Source: Cricetomys ansorgei
Taxonomy: Eukaryota > Chordata > Mammalia > Rodentia > Nesomyidae
Assembly (NCBI GenBank): GCA_026225945.1
Contig: JAMJFZ010000692.1
Coordinates: 62,001-126,000, forward strand
Direction of reading: 5' to 3'
Length of the DNA: 64,000 nucleotides
Position numbers and translations under genes: made by a program. This document shows positions 12,240 to 23,892 of the stretch, piece by piece; the stretch's first letter is position 1, and each line of letters opens with the position of its first letter. The notes beneath the pieces are model-generated. The model saw only the letters and a program-made list of their open reading frames with translations. It did not search any database and was not told the origin of the DNA.

Positions 12240-12860
12240 CAACGTATTTCCCATTTGAGGGAGTCTGGTTAAGCAAGGCTGGGGAGCTCTGGAACTTGAG
12301 ACCTCCATAGGAAAGCTCCCCTGTGGGACTGTTGGGAACCCGACTCTCAGCAGGCTGCAGGGACCTCCGACCTCGTAGTGCAGCACAGAAGTGGCCCCAG
12401 CTAACAAAATGGCCCTAAGCTGGACCCCTCAAACCTCTACACATTTGCCAAATAAGGGCAAAATATCCCAGCAAATCATTGGCTACCTTGCTGCCTGTGC
12501 CCTTGGGGACACTATATAAAGAGCAGCTTCCTGGACTTTGCTCAGAGTAGGGAGGGAGTGAAGCTTTGGCTGCTGCCTTCCTCCCAAGTGAAGGCAGCCA
12601 CAGAGAGAAGAAGCAAGAAGAACACCTCAGCTGGGTCAGATGCAAGAAAAACACCTGAGCTTAGCCAGGGATATTCCCTTCAGAGTTGCAGCACTGAGGA
12701 CACCTTCCCCACCTCAGAGCTGTGTGGTCCTGGCTTCCCGAATGTCAGGAGGCCCTTCTGTTGGGGACACCTTCCACACCTCACAGCTGTATTGTCCATG
12801 GGCTCTTGAATGCCAGGCCACTTTTCTATCTTTGTTCAAGCTCAATAAACCCTAATACTT
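12240..12860 (+). mobile_element. LTR-like cassette in intron 1 of copy B, sense orientation
   Basis: An inverted CCAAT ('attgg', about 12478-12482) precedes a TATA box (tatataaa, 12513-12520). About 330 bp later comes AATAAA (12844-12849). That order is typical of a retroviral LTR from U3 to R. Two imperfect direct repeats of about 67 bp (12696-12762 and 12763-12829, each opening with 'ggacacctt') lie between. The cassette ends about 0.7 kb before exon 2. The family is not assigned and the 5' boundary is unclear. Confidence 0.45.
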
Positions 12861-13579
12861 TGATGGAGAAAATTTCAATCACGTTATTCTATTAAAATAA
12901 AAATATAGGGAAATGACAGTGAACTAGGCATGCCATTTTTTTATTTGCTTGTTTTTTTGCTGGGGGAAATGAAAGCAGAGGGAGAAGAATTAACAGAAGC
13001 CCATGGGCCAGTTCTAATATGTTACACAATAGAGGAAATAAACTATCTGTGTTTAAACAGGATGGGAGATATAGACCCTTTCAAATGGTTGTTCTCTATC
13101 TAGGATGCAGGAAAACACAAGCAAAATTTGACACATTTATTACAAACAGATCATGTGTACACACTCCAAAATATAAAAACATATTATCATAGCAAAGCCA
13201 GCTGCTTCAAGAGAACTTGAATGGACTGGGTGATTGTCTTTAATGAACACAATGTCACAGTAAACTGGTGGTTGATTCAAAAGCAGTTGTTTTTGATGGT
13301 TGCCCAGAACACTGGGAGAGGTGAGGGTTTCTTCCTGAGATACGGACATAGTTAGACACAGCCATAATGCAATTCTAGCCCTTTTCAAACTCTACATATT
13401 GAGAGATCCACACTCAGTATTTCCCACATCCTAATGACATAACACTACATTCTATTCCATCTATTCATGGGAATGTAGTAACACAGGTGTTTTGAATGCA
13501 TAAGCCATTGCTCTAAGTTGTCACATATGTGCTGAGTTTCTCTTTCTCTCAAATAAAGGTTGGTTTATCTTCTATTAAG

Positions 13580-13871
13580 GTTGCACTTGAACAACATACA
13601 AAGTGTTTTGGCCATGCGGTTTGCCATTGAGGAGGTCAACAGCAATCCCCATCTATTACCCAATACTTCTTTGGGATTTGAGGCCCATGATATCCCGTTT
13701 GCAGAATGGCGTGCCATGGATAATCTCTTCCGATGGTTCACATGGAAGGTGAATGCCACTCCTAATTACACCTGTGTAAAGGAGGGCAAGACAGCTGCGG
13801 TGCTTACAGGAACACCGTGGACAGTATCTGAACAGTTAGCAACACTGCTGGATATTTACAAGTTTCCACAG
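13580..13871 (+). CDS. V2R copy B exon 2 (ligand-binding domain lobe 1)
   Basis: Encodes the family C signature MRFAIEEVNSNPHLLPNTSLGFE and ends KFPQ at a CAG/gtgagg donor. The acceptor reads 'ttctattaag', with AAG where copies C and E have CAG and D has TAG. The reading frame is open. Confidence 0.85.
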
Positions 13872-14234
13872 GTGAGGGACAGTGGTGTGAGATAACGTAA
13901 CTCAGTTTCCCTTTAGTGACATTTCAGGAGTTTGTGAAAAGAAAAAAGAAAGAGAATTGAATCTCCTCATTGAAAGGGAAAAGACGCACGCATTTGGTAA
14001 TAGCTCATCATTAGTAGATTTTGCAATACAGGGAAGTGGGGAAGAGGAATAGAGAGAACACTGGTGGGCCTTGTAGTGTTGACAAAATGATAAGAACACT
14101 ACAAGATGTTAATGTCTGATGCTAACATCAGGATGAGTGGACTCTCACACCAATGGCTTCCAACCACTGCTCTAGAAATAAGTTGTATGTGACCCTATTC
14201 CTGCTCCTACTCTTTCTGGTTGTTCTCCCTTCAG

Positions 14235-15037
14235 CTCTCCTTTGGTCCTTTTGATAGTATCCTGAGTGACCAAGGCCGGTTTCCATCACTGTACCAGGTG
14301 GCTGACAAGGACACATCACTGGCATCAGCAGTGGCTTCTTTGATGCTTCATTTCCAGTGGACCTGGGTGGGGCTGTTCATTACAGATGATGACAAGAGCA
14401 CTCAGATTCTATCAGACTTGAGAAGAGAGATGGATAGAAATGGAGTCTGTGCAGCATTTGTAGAAACGATATCAATCATCAGGGGTACACATCTGTCTAA
14501 CTACTGGAAAAAACATGTGCAGGTCCTGGAATCATCAGCAAATGTGATAGTTGTTATGGGGATGCTGATTCTCAAGCAGTCTTGCTAGCAAATATATATG
14601 CACAGACTCTCCTGTGGAAAGTCTGGGTCCTGAACTCACGATTGGCTGATACTGGATATGACGACTATTTCTTATTAGATGGCTTGCATGGCGCTCTCAT
14701 TTTTTCACACCATCATGGAGAGATTGCTAATTTTACAGACTTTATTCAAGCAGCCAGCCCTTCAAAATACCCAGATGATATTTTTCTGTGTGTATTGTGG
14801 GCATTTCTCTTCAACTGCTCAGTTACAGAGAAGGATTGTAAAATTGTGGATAACTGTCAGCCAAACAGTTCCTTGGGAACCATGCCTACGAAAACTAACA
14901 AGGAAACTAGTGAGGAAAGTCACAATGTGTACAACGCTGTGTACGCTGTGGCCCACAGCCTGCATGAGATGATTCTCAATCAAGTTCAAAGTCAACCTGG
15001 TGGGAAGGGGAAGGAGACCATGTTCTTCCCCTGGGAG
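14235..15037 (+). pseudogene. V2R copy B exon 3, frameshifted
   Basis: The acceptor is 'ctcccttcag' and the exon opens with LSFGPFDSILSDQ, then YQVADKDTSL and FQWTWVGLFI, characteristic of the V2R Venus-flytrap core. A base is missing in 'ttgttatggg' (14551-14560), where copy C has one more T. The shifted frame meets TAG at 14586. The original frame resumes openly after the lesion through NVYNAVYAVAHSLHEMIL to the donor (gtaacg at 15038). Confidence 0.85.
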
Positions 15038-15687
15038 GTAACGTTCAGAAAGGAATTGAGACTGGCAAACAAATTTTGCAATGTTTTTCCAAAAATTTCT
15101 CAACTGAGGCAGTACATGTTTCCCTGCATGGGGACTGATGGAAACCATGCTGTCACTATCTGATGTGTGGGATGCCTGGGAAGATAAATTCTACTTTGTT
15201 TGATTAAAAAAAAACCCAAAATCTTCACATGTTAAATGGTCCAATATAGAATATCTTTATATCAATGGACAATCCTCACTCCACAAATGTCCCGCCCTAA
15301 AATGCTGTGGGTGCTTCTGCAGTGATCATGTTAGTAAATAATCTCTCATGTTCATTCTTTAAACAAATAGACATTCATTTTATACAGTGAATCAATACTA
15401 CTTTGAAATTATCATTGGATATGTCTATCTTGAGAAGGAAGTTGGGTTGTTTCAGTGTACACTGATCAGTAGCAGTGCTTGTTTGTAAGTTCTGTGTAGA
15501 AAATGATTAATATTTTAGAAACATGATGAAACGTAATCTATGATCCTAAGCTTACATTGCTGAAGGTTTGATGCTTGTGTAAACTGCTTTTTAACCTCAG
15601 GGATCAAAGTCAATGCGACACTTTCCCTAATTCTAGCACTCATGACCACTCTGAGGTCTTCATCACGGGATCTCACATCTCTTTTAG

Positions 15688-15915
15688 CTTCACTCTTTCC
15701 TGAAGAATGCACAACTGACCAATCCCGCTGGTGACCCTGTGGTTCTGGATCAGAAAAGAAAACCAGAGGCAGAGTATGACATTCTCAACTTTTGGAATTT
15801 CCCAAATGGTCTGGAACTGTTTGTCAAAGTCGGAACTTTTTCCCCAAATGCTCTGCAGGGGCAACAGCTCTCCTTGTCTGACAACACGATAGAATGGGCC
15901 ACAGGATTCACAGAG
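15688..15915 (+). CDS. V2R copy B exon 4
   Basis: Acceptor 'ctcttttag'. Encodes LHSFLKN, TNPAGDPVVLDQKRK and EYDILNFWNFP, standard for V2R exon 4. Phase 0 at both ends. 228 bp, 227 of which match copy D exon 4 by eye (see findings). Confidence 0.85.
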
Positions 15916-16135
15916 GTGGGTTGCATCTGATCTCAGTATTTTCACCTGAATGTAAATATCTAAAAATATGTTTCTACACATCATCATCATCTCCCTGGCG
16001 CTCCTGGGACCCATCTAAACACCCAGAGGGAAAATAAATATAATCAATTGTTTTATTGTTTTATACTCATGGTTGACTTATTTATTTTCAAAACTGTTCA
16101 TTCATTTCTTAGCATGAATACAGTAGCTATTTCAG

Positions 16136-16510
16136 AATGCTCTCCTGGGTAGTTTTACATCAATTTGACTCAATCTAGAGTCATTTGCTAAAAAAAGGAA
16201 TCTCAATGGAGAATCGCTCTTACCAGGTTCACAGATGTTGCCTCTGGTGCATTTTCCTGATTGATTAAAAGGAGAGGTACTAGCTCATTGTTGGTGATGC
16301 CAGCCCTGGGCAGGTGGTGCTGGGAACTAAAGAATCAGGCTTAGAAATCTATGAACGACAAGACAATAAAAACACTTCTCCATGGCCTCTGACAGTAACT
16401 GCATCCAGGTTCTGCCTTGAATTCCTGCCCTGAGACATGGATGGCGCATGGTGGATCATAGGATGACTATAAACTTTACTCCTCGTGTTGAATTTTCACA
16501 TTTTTTCATG
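16136..16510 (+). mobile_element. URR1-like DNA transposon fragment in intron 4 of copy B
   Basis: Contains the remembered URR1 (hAT-Charlie, rodent) segments: a 'tcaatttgactcaatctaga' start, 'ccagccctgggcaggtggt', and 'ccatggcctctgacagtaac'. It is present at the same site in C and D, so it predates the duplication. Ends approximate. Confidence 0.55.
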
Positions 16511-17351
16511 AAAGCAAGAGAAACCTTAAGTAAGACAGCATATATTCTTCCAATGTTACAAACCTAACACAAGACAAGATTTACATAATCCTGTGCTTTG
16601 AAAATCAGAGTCTATGGAAAGTTGATTGTTTATGTTTAGGCCTCTGACGATGAAGAAATTCATGTTGCAACTGAGTAGATGTGTTAATTATTTGTTTTGC
16701 TGCAGGAAAAGAAAAATAACACCTTACAAAAGAAATGTCAGGCAAGGTTGCCTGTCTCACAGTTTGGAGAGCGCTCCTCCACTGCAGGAAGCCTTGACTT
16801 CAGGAGCTCTAGACAGCAGGCCACACTGCACCACACTCAGAGGGCAGAGAGGGATGAATCTACTGTTCATATTCTTTCCTTCTGTTCATTTCCTCTGGAA
16901 CCACACCCAATAAATTGGAGTCACCCACATATAGGGAGGGTCTTCCTCACTCAACTGCCCTAATATAGAAACTGTCTCACACTAATGCTTAAGGATTTGT
17001 TTCAACTGTGATTTGAACCCTTCAAGTTGACAGGATTAAGAATCACCATGAAATTAAACCTCCTCTGCTCAGAAGCCAAACCCCATGGAAGAATGGGTGG
17101 AAACTCCTAAAAGGCCCTTCGTGCACACATTACCAATGACCAATCCTTCCTTCTTTACCTCACCAAATAGACTTTTCAAAATTTTACAGCAAAATCTTTG
17201 TCCTAGGTCCAGTCACTGACCACGTGATCCTATGTTTTATGCACCCTAGTAGTAAGGACATATCTTCATTTAAAGATATTAGAAGTAGAAAATAAATTGA
17301 TCTATGCTTAAGAACTATTGACCAATTGGAGATTCCTTTCACTATTCTCAG

Positions 17352-17475
17352 ATTCCTCGGTCTGTGTGCAGTGAGAGCTGTCTCCCAGGATTCTGGAAAA
17401 CCTCCCAGGAGGGCAAGGCTTCCTGTTGCTTTGACTGCACTCCTTGCCCAGAGAATGAGATTTCCAATGACACAG
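17352..17475 (+). CDS. V2R copy B exon 5 (cysteine-rich linker)
   Basis: Encodes IPRSVCSESC, then CCFDCTPCPENEISN. Its six cysteines form most of the nine-cysteine linker joining the ligand-binding and membrane domains of class C GPCRs. Length 124 bp is the V2R norm. The donor is gtaaat rather than the gtaagt of copies C and D. Confidence 0.85.
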
Positions 17476-18068
17476 GTAAATGTCAATCATGCTGAAATTG
17501 TTCCCAGCTGTCCACATCTGCAGTATCTAAGTAAATGTAAAACATCTGTAAAAGAACTACAGAGACAGGCTACTTCCGTCCAGCTGTTACTAAATCATAC
17601 ATCATCACCGTATAATAAAGTATAGTCTTGAGAGTGAATGCCATGCTTACATTATGTTCTTGGTCCATGCTGGGCATGGCTGGCCAGCTGTGCACACAGA
17701 TAGTCAGTCTTCCCATCCAGAGTGCTATGCTTCATTACACAGTGGACACTGACACGGACCACAATGATATCCAAATAAAATAGAAGTTTTCTCCTCTATA
17801 TTCTTACAGTCCTTCATGACTACAACAGCAATAGGATGCACATTCAAGTTAAGATTTGAGGTCAGTATGAAGCAACCACATGTTCAGACTTAAGAGGTGA
17901 AAAAGTAGAAGACGTATATGAGTTCAGAATGATTCTCTAGAAAATGTATGCATGTTTGTACATGAAAGAAAAGGAAGTGGTTCAGAGGGAAATTAGTGGG
18001 AGCTGGCAAGTGGCTTAGGGTCGAAGTGAACCTGAGCATGTTCTCATGAGCAAATTTATTTCTTCCAG

Positions 18069-18991
18069 ATACGGATCACTGTGTGAAGTGTCCAGAATGT
18101 CACTATGCAAACACAGAGAAGAGCCACTGTGTAGAAAAGACTGTGACCTTTCTGACCTACAGTGACCCCTTAGGGAAGGCTCTCTCGTCCATGTCTCTGG
18201 GATTCTCCTCCCTCACCACTGTTGTTCTCATGATTTTTCTGAGGCACAGAGACACGCCCATTGTCAAGGCCAATAACCGATCACTCAGTTACATCTTGCT
18301 CATCACCCTCACCTTCTGTTTCCTCTGTCCTTTAATATACATTGGTCGTCCTAACACAGCCACCTGTATCCTGCAGCAGAACGCATTTGGGCTTCTGTTC
18401 ACTGTGGCTCTCTCCACTGTGTTGGCCAAAACTCTGACTGTAGTCATGGCCTTCAGAGCCACTGCTCTAGGAAGCATGATGAGATGGTTAATGGTATCAA
18501 GAGCTTCTAACAAAATCATCCCTCTCTGCACCATGATCCAGCTCCTTCTCTCTGGAATGTGGCTGGCAAACTCTCCTCCCTTCCTCGACACAGATGCTCA
18601 CTCTGAACACGGACACATCATCATCATGTGCAACAAGGGCTCTGCTCTTGCCTTCTACTGTGTCCTGGGATACCTGGGACTCCTGGCCCTAGGGAGCTAC
18701 ACTATGGCTTTCCTGTCCAGGAATCTGCCTGACACCTTCAATGAAGCCAAGTTCCTGGCTTTCAGCATGCTGGTGTTCTGCAGTGTCTGGGTCACCTTCC
18801 TCCCTGTCTACCACAGCACCAAGGGGAAGATTATGGTGGCTATGGAAGTCTTCTCCATCTTGGCTTCCAGTGCAGGCCTCCTGGGCCTCATCTTTGCCCC
18901 TAAATGCTACATCATATTACTGAGGCCCGATTTGAATTCAGTTGATCACATAAGGGTCAATACAGATTCTAGAAGAAAAAATCCCTCTTAA
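18069..18991 (+). CDS. V2R copy B exon 6 (seven-transmembrane domain)
   Basis: The acceptor is 'ttcttccag' and the open frame runs to TAA at 18989-18991. The same seven helices and motifs as in copy A are present. A serine conserved in the other copies (CVKCPES) is cysteine here (CVKCPEC), giving ten rather than nine linker cysteines, and HCLQK is HCVEK. Confidence 0.85.
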
Positions 18992-19864
18992 GTCTCAGCT
19001 TGTTCGAGCTTCCTCTCCCCAGGTTCCAGGGGTCCCCTTGGGTCTCCCTCATAGGTACCTGTCTATTTCTACTACACTAGTATCTCAGGTGCCCTGAATC
19101 ATAACCCAATTCTTGTTGTCTCTCCACGTATTTTCTCCCTCTTTACTCTCTCCTCCCTCATCCCCTCCTCTCCCATTCCTGTCCTCTCCTGTACCCTGCA
19201 CTGTTAGGTCACTATCCACCCTACCAGAGAGATCCCTCTGCTCCACCTGGGCCCCTTCCTGTTGCATAATTTTTCTATGTCTGCAAATACTAGTGTATTT
19301 TCCTTTGCTTAACAGTTGGTATCGCTATAAGTGCGTACATACCCTGTTTCTATTTCTGCAACTGGGATACCTGACTCTTAACTCTCAGTTCCATGAGATC
19401 CCATGTATTAATCATTGATCTTAGTGCCAGTGCTGCTGGTATTCAATTCAGAGAGTGGTTGGCCTGGTGTGAGCTGGTTCTTCAAATGGGGAGAGCTGTG
19501 AGGGTGCTGGGGGCCGGTTCTTCAGCTGGCTTACGTTGAAATATCAATGGGTTGTCCTCAGGTTTTGTGATCAGGAGGTAGGGCTGGAGGAGAGCAGGGA
19601 GGTGCTATGGAGGAGTGGGGTCTGTGCTCAGATCCTACTGTTCTGCAGGCAAGAACCTCCCTGGCTGTTTGACTGATTGGTGCGGTAATGGCACTGAGAT
19701 CTTTGCTCAGGTCTTGCAGGCTGGGGGAGGCCGGGATGGAGGAGAGCGGGCAGGAGGACAGGGGAGGGAGTCCTGGGAACAGAACCAAGTGTCATCGGGT
19801 AGCTATCTCACCTGGTCAGTCCAGCAGCTGGATCTACTGTGGAGAATTTTTTTAATTAAAAAAT
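18992..19864. mobile_element. 3' flank of copy B with internally deleted antisense L1
   Basis: About 15-20 bp of shared 3' UTR is followed by sequence homologous to the antisense L1 flank of copies A and D, with the central ORF2 part missing. 'attaatcattgatcttagtg' near 19407 matches the far end of that L1 in A and D. 19440-19860 is G/A-rich and not recognised. Confidence 0.5.
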
Positions 19865-21650
19865 GATTTAATAAAATTAATGGAAATAAAAAAGAAATGT
19901 TCAACATCCTCAACATTCAGCAAAATACAATGAAAACAACTTTAGTTTCCATCTTACACCAGTCAGAACACTGAGATGAATAAAACAAGTGACAGCACAT
20001 GATGGAGAGAGGTGGAGGGAGGGGAGCACGCCCCCATTGCTGATAGAGGTGCAAACTTGTGCATCCACTATGGAACTCAAGAGCAAGGTCATCAGAAAAT
20101 GGGGAATCCATCTCCCTCAAGGCGCAGCTGTGAACCTCTAGGGCACACCCAAAGGAGGCTCCATCTACCACACAGCGCTTGCACACCTAGGTTCACAGCA
20201 GCTGTGTTCATCGCACCCAGACGTGGAAACAACCAAGCTGTGATGCCAGTGCAATCGCCTCCACTGAGGAATGGATGCAGGAAGTCCTGGACATTTACAC
20301 ACTAGAGTACTATTCTTCTGTTTAAAAAAATAACATCAGAAAATCAGCAGGCAAATTGGTGGAACTAGAAAAAGAAAATCGTCCTGAGGAAGGTAAGCGA
20401 GATCCAGTGAGAAATAGGGGAATGTACTCACCTGTAAGTAGAGGTCAGCCATTAAGTTCAGATGACCACACTGCAATCCACAGACCCAGAGAAACTAAGT
20501 AACAGCGAGGACTCTAGGGGGACACAGTATTCTCCCTGGGAAAGGGAAATAGAAAAGAATTTGCAGGTGGCTGGGGCAGGAGAACGTTAACAGGAGAGAC
20601 GATATTGGGGTTGAGAGACAAAGGGTGGTAACATGGGGAGACATGACCGGATGGGGTGCTCAGTGGGGTGATCTGCAAACACACCATAGTAGAAACTCTC
20701 TGGAGTCTACAAAGGACACCCTAGGGAAGGCTCCTAGCAGTGGGGTATCAGGCCATCTTCTATAACCAGGACAGGCTTCCAGTGGGGCCACTGGAACCAA
20801 ATCAGAAACAAGACATTCAATCCATAATCTGTTCTGCCTACAGCATGTACTGGGGCAATGGAAGCATAGAATTGTGGCTGTGGCAGCCCATCCAATGGTG
20901 AGTCAAACTTGAGACCCTTGCCATGGGAGGGAGCCCAGGTCTGACACTGCCTGGAAGTCAGACACCAGAGGATAGTCCAGAGTCCGAGGGGAGAACCCAA
21001 CAGGACTGGTCAATAAAAATAAAAGCAGTGATTCCTTGTGATATTTGCTGTACTCATAGATTGATGCCTAGCCCAGTCATCCTTAGAGTGGACTCCTACT
21101 GTGCTGAAAGGAGCAGATCCAGAGACACGCAGCCAAGCAGAAGGCTGAGCTAGGCAAACCAAATGGAAGCGGGGAAGGAAAGAATCAAGGAGCCGGAGAG
21201 TTGATTCCAAAAAGAGCATGATCCAGGCCCACAAAATCAAGGAAGCAGGGGGAACAGGGCCTCAGAGAGACTGACGGGCCAATCGTGCAGGCTGAACGGT
21301 CTGCAGGAGCTGCTCTGCACACATGCTAAGGCTACTCACTCAGTGTTCTTTTAGGACTACTAACAGTGGAAGTAGGGCCCCTGACTCTATTGCCTGCTCT
21401 TGGTACCCCATTCCTAACCTGGGTTCCTCTTCCAGCTTTGTCATGAGGGTTTATACCCAGGCTTGTGATGCCTGATTATGCTGTGTTCTGCTGAAATCCC
21501 TGGGAATACTGCTCTTTCTGAAGGGAAAGGGGGAGCAGGGGATCTGGCAGAGAAGAGGGCACCGTGAGAAGGTAAGGACGGGAAACTACGCCAGTATATA
21601 TTGAATGGAAGAAGTATAAATAATTCTTAAACCATAAGAAAGGTACAAAA
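19865..21650 (+). mobile_element. L1 3' part (ORF2 C-terminus remnant and 3' UTR)
   Basis: Plus-strand ORF2 remnants ('ttccatcttacaccagtcag', 'ggtggaactagaaaaagaaa') are followed by the rodent L1 3' UTR ('ctcatagattgatgcctagc') and an A-rich end near 21640. Many stops; no open frame. It is absent from the A-B interval, so it is a private insertion or a differential loss. Confidence 0.7.
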
Positions 21651-21999
21651 AAGAAAAAGAAACCCTGTTCTCGTTCTTCTGGAAGCCATCAGCACTTACC
21701 CAACAGATTTCATTTAGAGATGGCGCCTCCAGCTATCAATTAGGGATGGGGGCTCATGCGCTCCTCAGGCCTCCATTGAAGAGTGTTCTCGACTGGAGCT
21801 TCTGCAGGCTTTGTGAGGGTGAACATTGCTGTGAGCCCATGAGTACAGCAGCCCATTTATGTCCAGAAGGCACTGTTTGATTCCAATGCCTCCGAACTTG
21901 AACTCTTACAGCCTTCCTTATCTTGTTTCATGAAGGTCCCTGAACCTTGCCCGTGGACTGATAAGTGTTTCTTATCCCAGTCATACCCTGTACTGTACT

Positions 22000-23617
22000 T
22001 TACCATGGACCATCCCAGCAATGTGAATCCCAACTCCACTAAAATATTCTAACTTGATAAGATCTAAAGAGCTATGTATTTCCACACAGCAATTAGTGGG
22101 TATCAGAAGGCAGCTTGTTAACAAAACCCACAGAAAGACTCACTTAAAGGGATAGGAAAGCTTCCACAAGACACAGGAAATTGGGAGTGATGTGACAATT
22201 AACATATGACCACTAATAAGTGAATTAGGAAGAGAGTCCCCTCAGATCCTCTGTGCTAAATGACCTATACAGGAGAATGTTACAGTGATCTCTTGGAATG
22301 GTGTTATAGCCCTCTTTTGTAGGACTGGTTATTTAATGCATCAGAAGTAAAGATTTAGCATTAGACCATGAAAGAAATATAAAATTCTGATGATAGATAA
22401 GCATTTATTTTCAGGAGGAATTCCCCAAACTCCTTCTGGGATTCATGCTGCAAGTCATTATGTCTTTACATTATGCACATTTCCAGTATTCAGTACTAAT
22501 GGAGACTAATTGATACCCAGTGAGATGGAATGAATGTCTCTTACAGACAGAGGCTGTGCTCTCAGGGTAGGATCATCGTTACAAAATAACTGAAGAGAAC
22601 CCCACTGAGAGTTGCGATGTGCTCCACATCAACTCTCCCCACAGTGCCCCAGCCATAGGGAAGTATTACTATGCACAGGTCAAACTTGATGAACCACTAT
22701 GGACCTAGTCATGGTCAGTGAAAGCCATTATTTACAAAATGCTTGACATTCTAGGCTGTGCATAGTTTTCATTGGGGTAACATTTATACTAAAATGCATC
22801 ACGGCTACAGTGTCACACACGTTGACATGAGTCATCTCTGTGCTTTATTAAATGCATCCCTTTTCCTGACAGTCTTTTCTCAATGTGTGCAGAATAGAAA
22901 CACACAGATATCATATTTCTTAACATCACTGGGCTCTCATATAAGAAGAAGTAGCAGGTGGACCCAAGGTTCTCTGTATAGGGAGACACTGTGAGTGTAT
23001 ATCAATAGACTGACAAAATCCTATATAAAAGAACAATATAACAATACAAAAAAAATAATTTCTGATTTCACCAGAAACGGAACTCTCTATAAAGTGGAAC
23101 ATGCACACAATCTGGGTTACAATGGTTTGCACAGCCACAGGAAGGGACGTTCTGTGACTCGTGCAGATCAAGGCATGTGAAACGAGCATTGCTAGTCTCA
23201 GTTGCAGGAAACATGAGGCCCTACTGCTGGGACGTGGCCACCTCTCACAGGTGCCTTTTCTAGTTCTTTGCCTTGTCACCTCTCATGGCATCCTCCGGGG
23301 CGACACACATTCCTCATCCTAAATGACTTCTGCATGAGAAGTTTCTTAGTTCATACTTGTTTCCAAAGCATTAAGGAAACTTCATGCCTTGGGACTGACT
23401 CTCAGTGGTCTAGTTGAAAATATGCTACTGTGGAGATCTACAAAAATATCATCTTGTTTTTTATTATGAAGGAAGAGCCTCAGATGCATAGCCTACGGAA
23501 GAAAGCATTTCAGAATTCCACGGGGGATTCAAGGGTTTGCCCAGAAGCAAATCTGGGCAATTCCAATAATAGCTTCAGTCATCAATAAAACTTAGAACTC
23601 ACAGGCACACAAAAGCT
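22000..23617. other. 5' flank of copy C
   Basis: Homologous to 4707-6305 with small indels. No exon seen. A TATA-like motif is at 23022-23029, 656 bp before the chosen ATG. Confidence 0.5.
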
Positions 23618-23677
23618 TTGCATACACACTGTGGAGCCCTCTCCACCAGGCTCATGGTTCACAGAGCTTCTGGTAGC

Positions 23678-23892
23678 ATGATTTTGTCTTGGATTTTTAT
23701 TCCCTTCTTCCTGCAGAGTGTGTTTCTTGTTTGGTCCGGGACTTTCATAGACTGCTTACGTAAAAGAGGTTATCATTTATACCATGAAGGAAACGTGGTG
23801 ATTGCTGGTTTTTTCCCTACTTACACGAGGATCCCATTCAAGAAAACAGTTGATTGGAGAACAGGGCGTTTTTCCAGTGACTGGGAATTCAA
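23678..23892 (+). CDS. V2R copy C exon 1
   Basis: Start MILSWIFIPFFLQSVFLVW, an intact hydrophobic signal peptide, then GNVVIAGFFPTYTRIPFKK. Donor gtaagt at 23893. Upstream in-frame ATGs at 23654 and 23618 are alternatives. Confidence 0.75.

Larger units (their letters stand above)
6366..18991 (+). pseudogene. V2R copy B, six-exon vomeronasal type-2 receptor with a frameshift in exon 3
   Basis: Exons at 6366-6580, 13580-13871, 14235-15037, 15688-15915, 17352-17475 and 18069-18991 have GT-AG junctions and matching phases (2, 0, 0, 0, 1). The expected product is a pheromone receptor of about 861 residues: signal peptide, Venus-flytrap domain (exons 1-4), nine-cysteine linker (exon 5 and start of exon 6) and seven helices (exon 6). 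Exon 3 is 803 bp instead of 804. One base is missing near 14555 relative to copy C, which leads to TAG at 14586-14588 and would truncate the receptor before the linker and membrane domain. Everything downstream is open in the original frame. Other oddities are an AAG splice acceptor before exon 2 and an extra cysteine in the linker. A sequencing or assembly error at the single base remains possible. Confidence 0.85.

Noticed and set aside
15037..15163. Reading frame past the exon 3 donor in copy B
   Set aside because: Intronic; the exon 3 to exon 4 junction (PWQ or PWE to LHSFLKN) matches standard V2R structure.
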